55,321 bases of DNA, taken from positions 1 through 55,321 of the forward strand of contig CAZJSR010000014.1 of NCBI GenBank assembly GCA_964548855.1, given 5' to 3'. The notes beneath the pieces are model-generated. The model was not told the DNA's origin. It saw nothing but the letters and a program-made list of their open reading frames with translations, and did no database searches. The DNA comes from UBA3206 sp964548855. GTDB lineage: Bacteria; Bacillota_I; Bacilli_A; Acholeplasmatales; Anaeroplasmataceae. Of this stretch, positions 34,489-44,984 are shown one piece after another. Position 1 is the stretch's first letter. Each line of letters begins with the position of its first letter. The translations under genes and the position numbers were made by a program.

Positions 34489-35134
34489 TATTATCAACTC
34501 CTTTCTTACACTTTCTTAATAATAAAAGAAAGGAAACAATAAAGAATAGTACCGGAACAACTATAATCAATATATTAGATATTAAATTATAAACACTATC
34601 TAGGTATGGATATAGTTTACTTTGAACAAAAAATTCAAGAGATATCCATTTTGAAATAATCATAGTTGCACATAACGATAAAGACGCAAGAATTGAAAAT
34701 ACTAGTACTCTTTTTACTTTAGGTCTTTCATATATATTAAATCCGATATTTTCAACAATATTTAACCCCTTAGCTTTTTTTGGAATATCTATTACTTCTG
34801 AAGTCCCTTTATGCTCTTTATCATTAATATGAATTTTTTTTATTTTATTATTAAGTTTATAAAAAACATAATAATTATATCTATCATTATCCTTATATCT
34901 AATCATTAAATGTTTCTTTTTCTTACTTTCGTATATTAAATAATCTGTAACAAAAGAATTTTCCATTTTATAAAAATTCACAATCTTATCTTTATACTCT
35001 TTTGTTTCGTATAAAGAACTATCATAAACTTCAATTTGTTTCATTTTCCCAAAAAAATTCTTTAAAATAACGATAATTATAAAAATACATAAAACGATTG
35101 CTGATAATGCCGCAAGTATTCTCCAAATTAACAT
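34472..35134 (-). CDS. Membrane-anchored protein, function unknown
   Basis: The 220-residue protein starts with a membrane helix (about residues 3-24), has a cytosolic domain of about 115 residues with alternating short strands (HLMIRYKDND, YYVFYKLNNKIKKIHI), and ends with two membrane helices (about 143-165 and 178-205) and a basic tail. I chose the ATG at 35134 preceded by GGTGGTGAT. It overlaps the start of the LRR gene by 17 bases, which suggests coupled expression. No named family recognised. Confidence 0.6.
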   Translation of the reverse strand: MLIWRILAALSAIVLCIFIIIVILKNFFGKMKQIEVYDSSLYETKEYKDKIVNFYKMENSFVTDYLIYESKKKKHLMIRYKDNDRYNYYVFYKLNNKIKKIHINDKEHKGTSEVIDIPKKAKGLNIVENIGFNIYERPKVKRVLVFSILASLSLCATMIISKWISLEFFVQSKLYPYLDSVYNLISNILIIVVPVLFFIVSFLLLLRKCKKGVDNNEVSR

Positions 35135-35149
35135 TATAATCACCACCAA

Positions 35150-35956
35150 TTATTTTACAATTTCATTAAATAAAGCTGCGATTTCAACTTCGTCTATTGA
35201 CTTATCATCAGCGGCTAATTTAACAATTTCACCATCCGCAAGGTCTCGTAAAATTGATACTTTTGTGATATTTAAACCATAAGATAAATATGGATAAACA
35301 TAAAGTGTAATAAACACCACAACAAATGCATATAACCCAGCTAAATCAGTTGTCATATACACTAATACAAATCCACCGAATACTAAAGCTGCATATATTC
35401 CTATTAATAAGATTTTAAATAAATAATATAGGAATACTTTTACTTTACCTCTATTTTTCATTGTACTAATTGAACTTAATATACTATCAACCGGACTATA
35501 GTCATTATTTAAATAATATATCATAGGGAATAAATATAGAATGAATATTACTGTAAAAATAACTAACATAATAAGTCCTGGAATAAGTAAAATCAAATAA
35601 ATTGTTGTATTATTAAATACTTCACCAATTAATACCAATCCTAAAGTAATAAAACCAATAAGAAACAATCCTGATAAATATATTAATATCATTAATAGAA
35701 TGCCTAATACAGTATTCCAATATTTTTTCGGACTATTAACTGTCTTATATGATTCAATAAAATTAACATTTTTTTTAGAATTATCTCCAACATTAATATT
35801 CGCAAGACAAGCTGCTGGAAATAAAGGAGTAATGATTAAACATATAATCCTTGAAAAGAAATATAGCCAATAACTAATAATATTTCCTTTATTCTTAAAA
35901 TCTTTTCTTGCTGACTTAAATCCTTCTTTAAGATATTTAAATATATTTTTTTTCAT
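35150..35956 (-). CDS. Six-helix membrane protein, function unknown
   Basis: The 268-residue protein has a basic amphipathic N-terminus (FKYLKEGFKSARKDFKNKG) and about six membrane segments up to residue 235, ending in an acidic tail. The overall look (repeated hydrophobic pairs, FPMIYYLNNDYSPVDSI loop) resembles DUF975-like or glycerophosphoryl diesterase-membrane-domain proteins, but I cannot assign a family. I chose the ATG at 35956 with AAAGG upstream; the longer frame would overlap the giant MBG gene. It is sandwiched between the giant tether gene and a small anchored protein, so it could be a membrane partner of the system. Confidence 0.6.
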   Translation of the reverse strand: MKKNIFKYLKEGFKSARKDFKNKGNIISYWLYFFSRIICLIITPLFPAACLANINVGDNSKKNVNFIESYKTVNSPKKYWNTVLGILLMILIYLSGLFLIGFITLGLVLIGEVFNNTTIYLILLIPGLIMLVIFTVIFILYLFPMIYYLNNDYSPVDSILSSISTMKNRGKVKVFLYYLFKILLIGIYAALVFGGFVLVYMTTDLAGLYAFVVVFITLYVYPYLSYGLNITKVSILRDLADGEIVKLAADDKSIDEVEIAALFNEIVK

Positions 35957-35972
35957 ATAAAACACCAACCTT

Positions 35973-38900
35973 TTAATAGTCAAAATATAAAATATTACCA
36001 AATATACATTCTATATTATAATTATCTGTAACATCTTGATTTGATTTATTATATATACTAACTTCAAATTCATTTTTATCATTATAATTATTTTTAAATT
36101 TCACTGATATTATATCATTTACTGCAAGAGAAGAAACAGTATATTTTTTAGCATCTTCTGGAATTTCTCCATTAATTACTAAATAACTACTACTTTCTAC
36201 TACAATATTTTTCTTTAATATCTTAATTGAACCTGAAAGGTCATTAATACTTTGACCTGTTTCAACAATATAAACATACTTATTATCCATTATGTTTTTG
36301 TTGTTTTTAGTTTTAATTTCAAAATTTATAGTAAAATTATAATCACCTACATTTATCGCATCTTTAACATCTTCTTTATAAGATATTTTTGATACAACTT
36401 TATCATCATCAACAATACCAGTAAAAGATATTAAAGAATTTATATCTATAGACTCTCCATCATATGTTTTTGTCATAGATTTAAGATTTATAGTTAATAC
36501 ATTATTCTCTAGTACAACAAGTGTACTATCTGTGAATGTAAGATCATAGAAAATTGATACATCAACTAATGATCTATTTAATACTTTACTACTAATAACT
36601 TCATTTTTAGTTTGTCCTACTTCTGTTATACTTCCATTTGTTTCAACTGAAATAATATCCTTGTTCTTAATATCATATTTAATTAAGTTTGAAGTAAGAG
36701 CTTCACCATCATAATACTTTACACCAGGAAGTAGGATTACATCTACACTTAACTTATTAACATTAACTAATTCATCACTATAATAGTTAACAATATAAGA
36801 ATTTGTTGCGGCTCCATTTTCATTAGTTATTATAATATTAACATCTAAAATAGGACTAAATGATAATTTTTGATTAGTAATATAGTCGTAATTAAAGAAT
36901 AATTTAAATGTATCATTATCTGCTAAATTTGTTGCAGTATAATAACTTTCATTATAAACATTATTTAAATCATCATTATAAGTAATTTCTATACCTCTTA
37001 CAAAAACGTCAATTTCTCGTTTAGTAATGTTAAGCGTACCATCAATATAATTAATATTATAGTTTAAAGATACATTCTTTAAATCTTTATATATATCTAC
37101 ACTTAAATTACTATATCTAATTGTTTCATCATAGAAAATAACTTCATTATAATCTACTATTTCATAATAATGTCCACCTAAAAGACTTGAATTAACAATA
37201 TTAATATCATCCTTTGAAATAATAATCTTTGTTCCATCATACTCTTTTGATAAATCAAAAACTTTAAAAGTAATATCGAGTTTAGTAATTTCAATTAATG
37301 CAGAATATTCTATATTATAATTATCAAAAACATCTATACCATTTATATCACAAATATTAAATGTAAAATTTAATGAATTCTCATCATAAACTCCTGCATT
37401 AATTATTTCATTTTTGTTTTCAAATGAATATGATAATCTATGAATATCTAAAACTTCATACAATGAATCATTATAGTCCATAAATACTTCTTCTATATAA
37501 GATAAATCATTATATACTTTTGTGCTTGTTAGTTTTAAAGATATATCACGTTTCATTATATTTAAAGTAGAAGAAACGATAATATTATAATTATCTAATA
37601 CAGAATTATTTTCTTCATCATAAACATTATATTGAATAACTAAATCGTTATAAGTACCTGCATTTATATAATTAGAAGCATTTATAAAATTATATATAAG
37701 TTTATGATTTTCTTTTAATTCAAAATCAGAATTATAATATTCCCATTTTAAAAGTGTATTATATGGTAAAGCATCATAAATCTTATTTCCAAAGAAATGA
37801 ATTTTAACTTCACGTTTTGTAATTTCAATATTGCATTTACAAATAATTTCATAATTATCTAATACAGATAGTTCTTGACTTAAAATATCAATTTTTAATT
37901 TAACATCATTATAGCTTGCTACTTCTATGTAATTATTATCTTCAATCTCAAATAAAATTTCATGACCTTCTACAATTTGATAAGAATCATCATTATAACT
38001 ATAATTTAATAACTTATCATTAAATACATTTCCGTTATATGCCATACTTCCAAATACATTAATATCAATTTTACGTCTTAATATATTTATTTTACCATAA
38101 GAATAAGAAATATTATAATTTAGAGTAACATCAATAGAATCTTCATCAAAAATTGATACTTCAAATATGTTATCATGAGTACCAACAAAATCTAATACTT
38201 TACTAGAATTTTCCTTATAACAAATTGTATGAATATCAACTAGACCACTTGTTAAACTTTGTTCTTCAAATTCAAAATAATCATATATAATATTATAACC
38301 ATTATATACCAGATCATTTGATTTTGTAATAATACGAATATTTCTTTGTGTTATCTCATAATCACCATAATTATACAATATATTATAATTATCATTTACA
38401 CAAATATTTAAGCTATCTTTAATATATACTGTAATTTCATTTTTTGTCTTTATGACATCTTTAAATCTAGTATATGAATCTATTTCAATTTTTTGATTAT
38501 TTAATAATCCTCTTGTTCCATTTTCTACTTCATAATCAAATTCAAAAGAATCTAAATAAGTGCCATCATATATCCTAGTTATATTTGGAGAACTAATATT
38601 AATTTCTCTTGGAGTAATTTCAAGTGTACCATATTCTAAATTTATATCATATGAAGAAGTTATATCTAATTCGTTATTATAAATATTAAACTTTAATTCA
38701 TTATACTTCTTAGAAACATTAGAAAATGAAATAACACTATCTCTATTTAATATAATTTTATCAATTTCAAGTAATCCTCTTTCAGTTGATTTTCCTTCCC
38801 AATCAAAAGTATCACATGAAATTAATGATGCATCATATACTTTAGTTTTTGAATGAGTTCTTATAATTATTTTTCTTGGTATTATTTCTAAAATACCATA

Positions 38901-41900
38901 ATTATAAATAATATTATAATTTTTTGTAATATCAACACCATTTTTTAGTACAACAATACTAAATATGTTATCAGTTGTATTAGCGTATTTAATTTGTGAT
39001 AATTCACTATTAATCATTGTATTATGTGAACTAATTAAATTTTTAACTTCATATTTATTTGATGTTAAAAATTCACCATCGTATATTTTATTTTTTGATG
39101 AGGTTATAACATCAATATCACGTTTTGTTATTTCTAAAATACATATAGAAGATATTTCATAATTTTGAAATTGCGAAATATTAGATGAATCTATAATATT
39201 TATATTTAATTCAGCATTTTCATACCTGCCTACATCAATATAGTTATTATTTAATACTTCAAACACAAATTTATGATCTAAAACTAATTCATACTCACTA
39301 TCATAAATATAATTTAGTTCACTATCAAATATCTCATCTTTATAAATCATACTACCTGAAATTTTTATAGAGATATTTCTCCTTGAAATACTAAGTTTTC
39401 CATATTTATATAAAATTTCATAATTATTACTAATATCTTCATCTTGATTATTGTAAATAGATACTTCAAATATATTATCTGTTTCGCCAAAACTAACAAT
39501 ACTTGTAAGAGTATCATTATTTGAAGAAATTCTATCACTTGATACTAATCCAAAATCACCAACTTGAAGATTATATTCAAATTCATTGAACGTTAAAGGA
39601 AGTCCATCATATATTTTAGATTTAGATAATGTAGTAACATTCATACTACGTTTTGTGATTTTTAATGTACCATAATTATATATAATATTATAATTTGCTG
39701 TAATATCTTCTTCATTATTTTTTATAATAACTTCAAATTCGTTAGAAATCTCACCAACATTAATAATTGAAGGAATATCTATTGAAGCTTCAATAATATT
39801 ACCATTTATAAGTCCACTATTATTATCAATATTAAATTCTTCAAATGTGAATTCATTAGAGGATAAAGCAAATCCATTATATATTCTCGTTTTAGATGAT
39901 GTGCTAACATCTATATTTCTCTTTAAAATATTAATAGTACCATAACTATAATTAATATCATAATTTTCTGTATTATCATCAAATCCTGAAGTTATTTTAA
40001 CTTCAAAGATATTTTCATATTGACCTACATTAATAATATCACTATTTGAACCATCAATAAATTCAATTTCATTGCCATCAATCAAACCACTATTTGTATC
40101 TACATTGTATTTTTCATATTCAAATTCTGAATATTTAAAATAATTTCCAGCATATATAAAATCTTTTGATTTAGTATTAATATTAATACTTCTTTTTTCA
40201 ATAGTGATTATAATACTATATATTATTTCATAGTTATCATAAATTTTATTATCTGATTTAATACTAATATCAAGTTTAACATCTTTATAAATACCAGCAT
40301 TTATAATATCATCTAATATAGTTATATCAAACTCAATTTCATTATCAATGTTATTTGAATAAACTAAATCTGATGTCATAACCTTATTAGCGTCATATAT
40401 TTTATTAGCTCTAATATCAACATATAATAATCTTGGTTTAATTAATAATTTACCATATGTATATGATATATCATAATTACTTGTAACATCGTTTTTTACT
40501 TTATCTTTAATAATTACACTAAAATCATTATCAATTTCACCAACTTCAATAATTGAAGGAATGGTTTTATCATCAACTTCTATATTTTGACCATCTATCA
40601 GTCCACTATCTAATTCCAAATTATATTTTTCATATTCAAAATTTGAATTAGTAAGCGGTGATTCATCATAAATTTTACTATCAGATGATGTTATAACTGA
40701 CAATTTTCTTTTATTAATTATTAAAGTTACACTATATATTATGTCATAATTATTAGTTTTATTTATACCATCTTCTAATACATTAATATCAAGTAATACC
40801 CTATTATATGTACCAATGTACTTATAAATATTTTCTAATATATCAAATGTAAATTTATGATTTAAAACTAATTCATTTAAAGAATTATACGAGAATGAAA
40901 GTTCTAAATCAAATACTTGATCATCATAAACTTTTGAACCTGTAACATCAATACTTATACATCTTTTTGTAATTTCTAGATAGCCATAATCATATGTTAT
41001 ATTATAACTATCATTAATAATATTGTTATTACTATCTTTTATTTCTACTTCAAGTTTATTTAAAACTTTTGATACATCAACAATCTTAGGAATATTAATA
41101 GATATTATCGAATCAGTTTCAACTAATCCTTTATCATCAATAAACGATTCATATATAAATGAGTCATTTTCTAAAGGTGTTCCGTCATATTCTTTAGAAT
41201 CAGAAGATGTATTAATTAAAATATTTCGCTTTGTTATTTCTAGAGTTCCATATATATAATTAATACTATAATTATTAGTTACATCTTCTAATCTACTATT
41301 TTTAATAATTATACTAAATTTATTTTCTATATTTCCGAAATATGTAATGCTTGGGTAATTACTTTCTGCAATAATATCTTCACCATCTAAAAGACCTCTA
41401 TCTTGATTATTTGACTCATATTCAAAGTTATTATCAAATAAAGTCTTACCATCATATACTTTTTCTTTTGACATAGTTTCTACATCAATTGGTCTTGGAT
41501 TAATTTTTAATAATCCCCATGCATATTCTATAGAATAATTATTTGTAACATCTTCTAAATTTTTATTTTTAATAATAACTTTAAATTTATTATCAATACT
41601 ATCTACATTTAATATACAAGATACATTTTCATCTTCAACAAAAGCCTCATGAGATATAATTAATCCATCTATTGTAAAATCAAGACATTTTAAAATCTTT
41701 CCATCATATACTTTTTCTTTTGAACCCGTAGAGACAAGGATATCTTTTCGCAAAATTTGAATAGTACAGTCATATGTTATATCATAATTATTTGTTCTAT
41801 CATTTTCTAAATCAAAGACTGAAATAGAAAGCATAACATCTTTATAAATTCCAACTTCTATGTATTCATTATTTATAATATTAAATTTAACACTATGATT

Positions 41901-44900
41901 ATTTACTAATTCATAATTACCATTATATTTATAATATAAGTTTTCATTATTAAATATATTATCATTATATATCATAGTTCCAAATACATTTAAATCAACT
42001 ATTCGCTTAGTAATTATAAGAGTACACTCATAATAAACATCATAATTATTTAATACACTTAAATCATTTGATAAAATATCGATATTTAATTGAACTTCAG
42101 AATATGTATTAACATCGATATAATTATTATTTAAAATAATATATTTAATAACATGTCCATAAACCAAACTAGTATCTTCATTAAAATTATATGTTAAATT
42201 AACTTCTTTAAACTTTGTACCATCATAAATAGAATTCCCACTGAAACTAACTGAAATATTTCTCTTAGTTATTTCTAAAAATCCATAGTTATATGTAATA
42301 TTATAATTAAATGTGATTTTATCTAGTCCGTTATAAATATCTACTGTAAATTCATTTAAAACTTTTGAAACATCTCTAATTGATGTAATAGTACTTTCTA
42401 AAATAACAATACTATTATTATTAAGTAATCCACTTTCTTCACCTAAAGCTTCATTTTTAAAATATGGATGACTAAAAACTTGCCCATCATATACTTTAGA
42501 ATTCGATAATGTTTCTATATTAATATTTCTTCTTGTAATCTCCAATAAACCATAATTATATAATATATTATAATTATAGTTTACTAAGTTTTCTTTATAA
42601 TATATATTAATGCTAAATTTGTTTTCATAAACTCCAACATCAGTCATACCAATAGGAAGATCATCAACCGATGTTACAATTGAATCTTCAACTAGTCCAG
42701 AATTTAATTCTTCATTATATTTTTCAACGTTATATTCAAAATATTTGAATTTTTCCCCATCATAGACTTTTGTTTTTGACATAGTTGAAACAACTAAATT
42801 TCTCTTAGTTATTTCTAAATATCCGTAATCATATGAGATATTATAATTATTTGTAATATCTTCATAATTTTTGTATATGATAACATTAAATTTGTTTTCA
42901 ACCTTAGATACATTTAAAATTGATGTTAAAGTACCATCAATTACTAAGACTTCATGATTTGAAATGAGTCCAGAATTTAATTCTTCATTATATTTTTCAT
43001 AATTAAATTCCTTAGATGTTAAAAATTTTCCATCATAGACTTTTTCTTTTGATAAAGTATTAATTTGAATATTTCTTTTTTTAATCTCTATACTACACTT
43101 ATATGTAATATTATAATTTTCCTTTAATGTATTAATAACACTAATATCTAATTCTACATCATTATATGTATTACATGTTATATAGTTATTATTAATAATA
43201 GAAAATTTCAAGTCATGATCTGCAAACAAAAGATTTGAATCATTATATGAATAGTACAATAAATTATTATCAAAAATATCATCATCATATATCATACTAC
43301 CAGATACCTTAATATCTATGCTATATGGTGAAACTTTAATAACACCATTATTTTTTTTAATTTGGTAATTATCTGTTACATCCTTATTTTTATCAAATAT
43401 TCTATATTCTTGTATATTATCGTACTCGCCAACATTTATAATCTTTGTTGAATTAATAACTGACACTTTATGTGATTGAACTAAATTATACACACTATAT
43501 GTTTCATCAGCAATATAATCATTATTAAATATAAAATTATTAGTTGAAGATTCAATTGTTATATTTCTTTTATTGATAATAATTTTAGATTCAATATTTA
43601 CATTATAATTATCAATCAAAATATTATTCTTATTATAAAAATATAAAACAATATATTTTTCGTCATATTCTCCAACATCATTTAATGCAGTATTAAAACT
43701 TACATTAATAGTATCTCCATCTTTTAATGATTTTGCATCAATATTTAAATCACTTGGTTTAACATTCATACCATCATATATTTTTTCATAATTAATATAA
43801 ATATCTACATCGGTTTTATCAATTGTAATTTTTCCATAATCGATACAAAGCTCATAATTTTCTGTTACATCATTATTATTTTCATCATATATTTTAAATT
43901 CTAAAATATTATCATGTACACCAGCATTTATATATTCACTCTTATTTACACATCTAATTTCATGTCCATTTACTAAACCAGAATTATCATCCGCCATCTT
44001 AACACTAAATTTGTCATTGCTGAAAGATGTTGCATTATATGTAAAATTAGCATCATTAGTAGTAATATAAACTTTTCTTTTTTCTACCTCTAAATATCCA
44101 AATTTATAATTATTATTAAACAAATCATTATAATTATTATTGTTATTATCAACTATATTTATCTTTTTAGGATCAATTTCATTTAAAATTCTACCTACAT
44201 TTGTTATTTGATTTAAATAAGCATCAGAATCAAAAACTATATTATAATTTTTGTTAATAGTCGAATTAAAACTATGTTCAAAAAGAGGTGTTCCATCATA
44301 TATTTTTGTTTTACTTGACGTAGTAATTGTTATATCTTTTTTCAAGAAATTAATGTTTTTTTCGTCCATTAAAACATTATAACAATTTGTGACATCTTCA
44401 TCATCACTATTAAATATTTTAACAGTAGCTAATGATATCTTAGAATTAATTTGATTTAAAGGTTCATAATTATATTGAATTTCCTTAATATAATCTCCAC
44501 TAGCAAGCTCATATGAAATTTCAGGTAAAGTATCAAATACAATATTTTCACTATTTAATTCAATTTTTAAATCTCTTTTTTTTATAACAAAAGTTTCAAT
44601 TTCACTATAAGATTTAAATCCAAATGTTCTTTTTGAAACACTTCTTACTTCATATTCACCTGGTAAATAAGGTTCAATACTAGACCAGTTAGCATTTCCT
44701 TTTTTTCTAAATTCATAGTACACATCAGACATTAATGCACTTGAGTTATAAACTTGATTTTCACCATAAAGTATCTCCTGATTACATGAAATTGGAGATG
44801 TAATAATTCCCTTAATGCCAAGAAGCGTGGCAATAGATGCAAGAATTAATAGAATTATTGATAATATTAAATATTTAAATTTAATTATTTTAGCAATAAA

Positions 44901-44948
44901 TGAAGCCAAGGAATCTATCTTTTTGCTGTATTGTTCATAACTATTCAT
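35973..44948 (-). CDS. Giant membrane-tethered YDG/MBG-repeat protein (about 2991 residues)
   Basis: A short cytosolic N-terminus and one membrane helix (about residues 26-46) are followed by roughly 31 tandem domains of about 90 residues with the YDG-type motif (K-V/I-YDG) and closing strands NYNI-Y-YG-LEITKR typical of bacterial YDG/MBG Ig-like domains. Two interleaved repeat types can be seen: one ending YG-LEI, the other beginning G-S-M-I-Y and ending in a Y-x-C-x-(I/L)-x-I pattern. There is no LPXTG or C-terminal helix, so anchoring is by the N-terminus. I chose the ATG at 44948, six bases behind AAAGGAGGTG; the in-frame GTG at 44957 is inside that site. Likely an extended cell-surface fibre or tether. 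Confidence 0.88.
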   Translation of the reverse strand: MNSYEQYSKKIDSLASFIAKIIKFKYLILSIILLILASIATLLGIKGIITSPISCNQEILYGENQVYNSSALMSDVYYEFRKKGNANWSSIEPYLPGEYEVRSVSKRTFGFKSYSEIETFVIKKRDLKIELNSENIVFDTLPEISYELASGDYIKEIQYNYEPLNQINSKISLATVKIFNSDDEDVTNCYNVLMDEKNINFLKKDITITTSSKTKIYDGTPLFEHSFNSTINKNYNIVFDSDAYLNQITNVGRILNEIDPKKINIVDNNNNNYNDLFNNNYKFGYLEVEKRKVYITTNDANFTYNATSFSNDKFSVKMADDNSGLVNGHEIRCVNKSEYINAGVHDNILEFKIYDENNNDVTENYELCIDYGKITIDKTDVDIYINYEKIYDGMNVKPSDLNIDAKSLKDGDTINVSFNTALNDVGEYDEKYIVLYFYNKNNILIDNYNVNIESKIIINKRNITIESSTNNFIFNNDYIADETYSVYNLVQSHKVSVINSTKIINVGEYDNIQEYRIFDKNKDVTDNYQIKKNNGVIKVSPYSIDIKVSGSMIYDDDIFDNNLLYYSYNDSNLLFADHDLKFSIINNNYITCNTYNDVELDISVINTLKENYNITYKCSIEIKKRNIQINTLSKEKVYDGKFLTSKEFNYEKYNEELNSGLISNHEVLVIDGTLTSILNVSKVENKFNVIIYKNYEDITNNYNISYDYGYLEITKRNLVVSTMSKTKVYDGEKFKYFEYNVEKYNEELNSGLVEDSIVTSVDDLPIGMTDVGVYENKFSINIYYKENLVNYNYNILYNYGLLEITRRNINIETLSNSKVYDGQVFSHPYFKNEALGEESGLLNNNSIVILESTITSIRDVSKVLNEFTVDIYNGLDKITFNYNITYNYGFLEITKRNISVSFSGNSIYDGTKFKEVNLTYNFNEDTSLVYGHVIKYIILNNNYIDVNTYSEVQLNIDILSNDLSVLNNYDVYYECTLIITKRIVDLNVFGTMIYNDNIFNNENLYYKYNGNYELVNNHSVKFNIINNEYIEVGIYKDVMLSISVFDLENDRTNNYDITYDCTIQILRKDILVSTGSKEKVYDGKILKCLDFTIDGLIISHEAFVEDENVSCILNVDSIDNKFKVIIKNKNLEDVTNNYSIEYAWGLLKINPRPIDVETMSKEKVYDGKTLFDNNFEYESNNQDRGLLDGEDIIAESNYPSITYFGNIENKFSIIIKNSRLEDVTNNYSINYIYGTLEITKRNILINTSSDSKEYDGTPLENDSFIYESFIDDKGLVETDSIISINIPKIVDVSKVLNKLEVEIKDSNNNIINDSYNITYDYGYLEITKRCISIDVTGSKVYDDQVFDLELSFSYNSLNELVLNHKFTFDILENIYKYIGTYNRVLLDINVLEDGINKTNNYDIIYSVTLIINKRKLSVITSSDSKIYDESPLTNSNFEYEKYNLELDSGLIDGQNIEVDDKTIPSIIEVGEIDNDFSVIIKDKVKNDVTSNYDISYTYGKLLIKPRLLYVDIRANKIYDANKVMTSDLVYSNNIDNEIEFDITILDDIINAGIYKDVKLDISIKSDNKIYDNYEIIYSIIITIEKRSININTKSKDFIYAGNYFKYSEFEYEKYNVDTNSGLIDGNEIEFIDGSNSDIINVGQYENIFEVKITSGFDDNTENYDINYSYGTINILKRNIDVSTSSKTRIYNGFALSSNEFTFEEFNIDNNSGLINGNIIEASIDIPSIINVGEISNEFEVIIKNNEEDITANYNIIYNYGTLKITKRSMNVTTLSKSKIYDGLPLTFNEFEYNLQVGDFGLVSSDRISSNNDTLTSIVSFGETDNIFEVSIYNNQDEDISNNYEILYKYGKLSISRRNISIKISGSMIYKDEIFDSELNYIYDSEYELVLDHKFVFEVLNNNYIDVGRYENAELNINIIDSSNISQFQNYEISSICILEITKRDIDVITSSKNKIYDGEFLTSNKYEVKNLISSHNTMINSELSQIKYANTTDNIFSIVVLKNGVDITKNYNIIYNYGILEIIPRKIIIRTHSKTKVYDASLISCDTFDWEGKSTERGLLEIDKIILNRDSVISFSNVSKKYNELKFNIYNNELDITSSYDINLEYGTLEITPREINISSPNITRIYDGTYLDSFEFDYEVENGTRGLLNNQKIEIDSYTRFKDVIKTKNEITVYIKDSLNICVNDNYNILYNYGDYEITQRNIRIITKSNDLVYNGYNIIYDYFEFEEQSLTSGLVDIHTICYKENSSKVLDFVGTHDNIFEVSIFDEDSIDVTLNYNISYSYGKINILRRKIDINVFGSMAYNGNVFNDKLLNYSYNDDSYQIVEGHEILFEIEDNNYIEVASYNDVKLKIDILSQELSVLDNYEIICKCNIEITKREVKIHFFGNKIYDALPYNTLLKWEYYNSDFELKENHKLIYNFINASNYINAGTYNDLVIQYNVYDEENNSVLDNYNIIVSSTLNIMKRDISLKLTSTKVYNDLSYIEEVFMDYNDSLYEVLDIHRLSYSFENKNEIINAGVYDENSLNFTFNICDINGIDVFDNYNIEYSALIEITKLDITFKVFDLSKEYDGTKIIISKDDINIVNSSLLGGHYYEIVDYNEVIFYDETIRYSNLSVDIYKDLKNVSLNYNINYIDGTLNITKREIDVFVRGIEITYNDDLNNVYNESYYTATNLADNDTFKLFFNYDYITNQKLSFSPILDVNIIITNENGAATNSYIVNYYSDELVNVNKLSVDVILLPGVKYYDGEALTSNLIKYDIKNKDIISVETNGSITEVGQTKNEVISSKVLNRSLVDVSIFYDLTFTDSTLVVLENNVLTINLKSMTKTYDGESIDINSLISFTGIVDDDKVVSKISYKEDVKDAINVGDYNFTINFEIKTKNNKNIMDNKYVYIVETGQSINDLSGSIKILKKNIVVESSSYLVINGEIPEDAKKYTVSSLAVNDIISVKFKNNYNDKNEFEVSIYNKSNQDVTDNYNIECIFGNILYFDY

Positions 44949-44984
44949 CTTTGCCACCTCCTTTTTACTTAGTATATTTGAATA

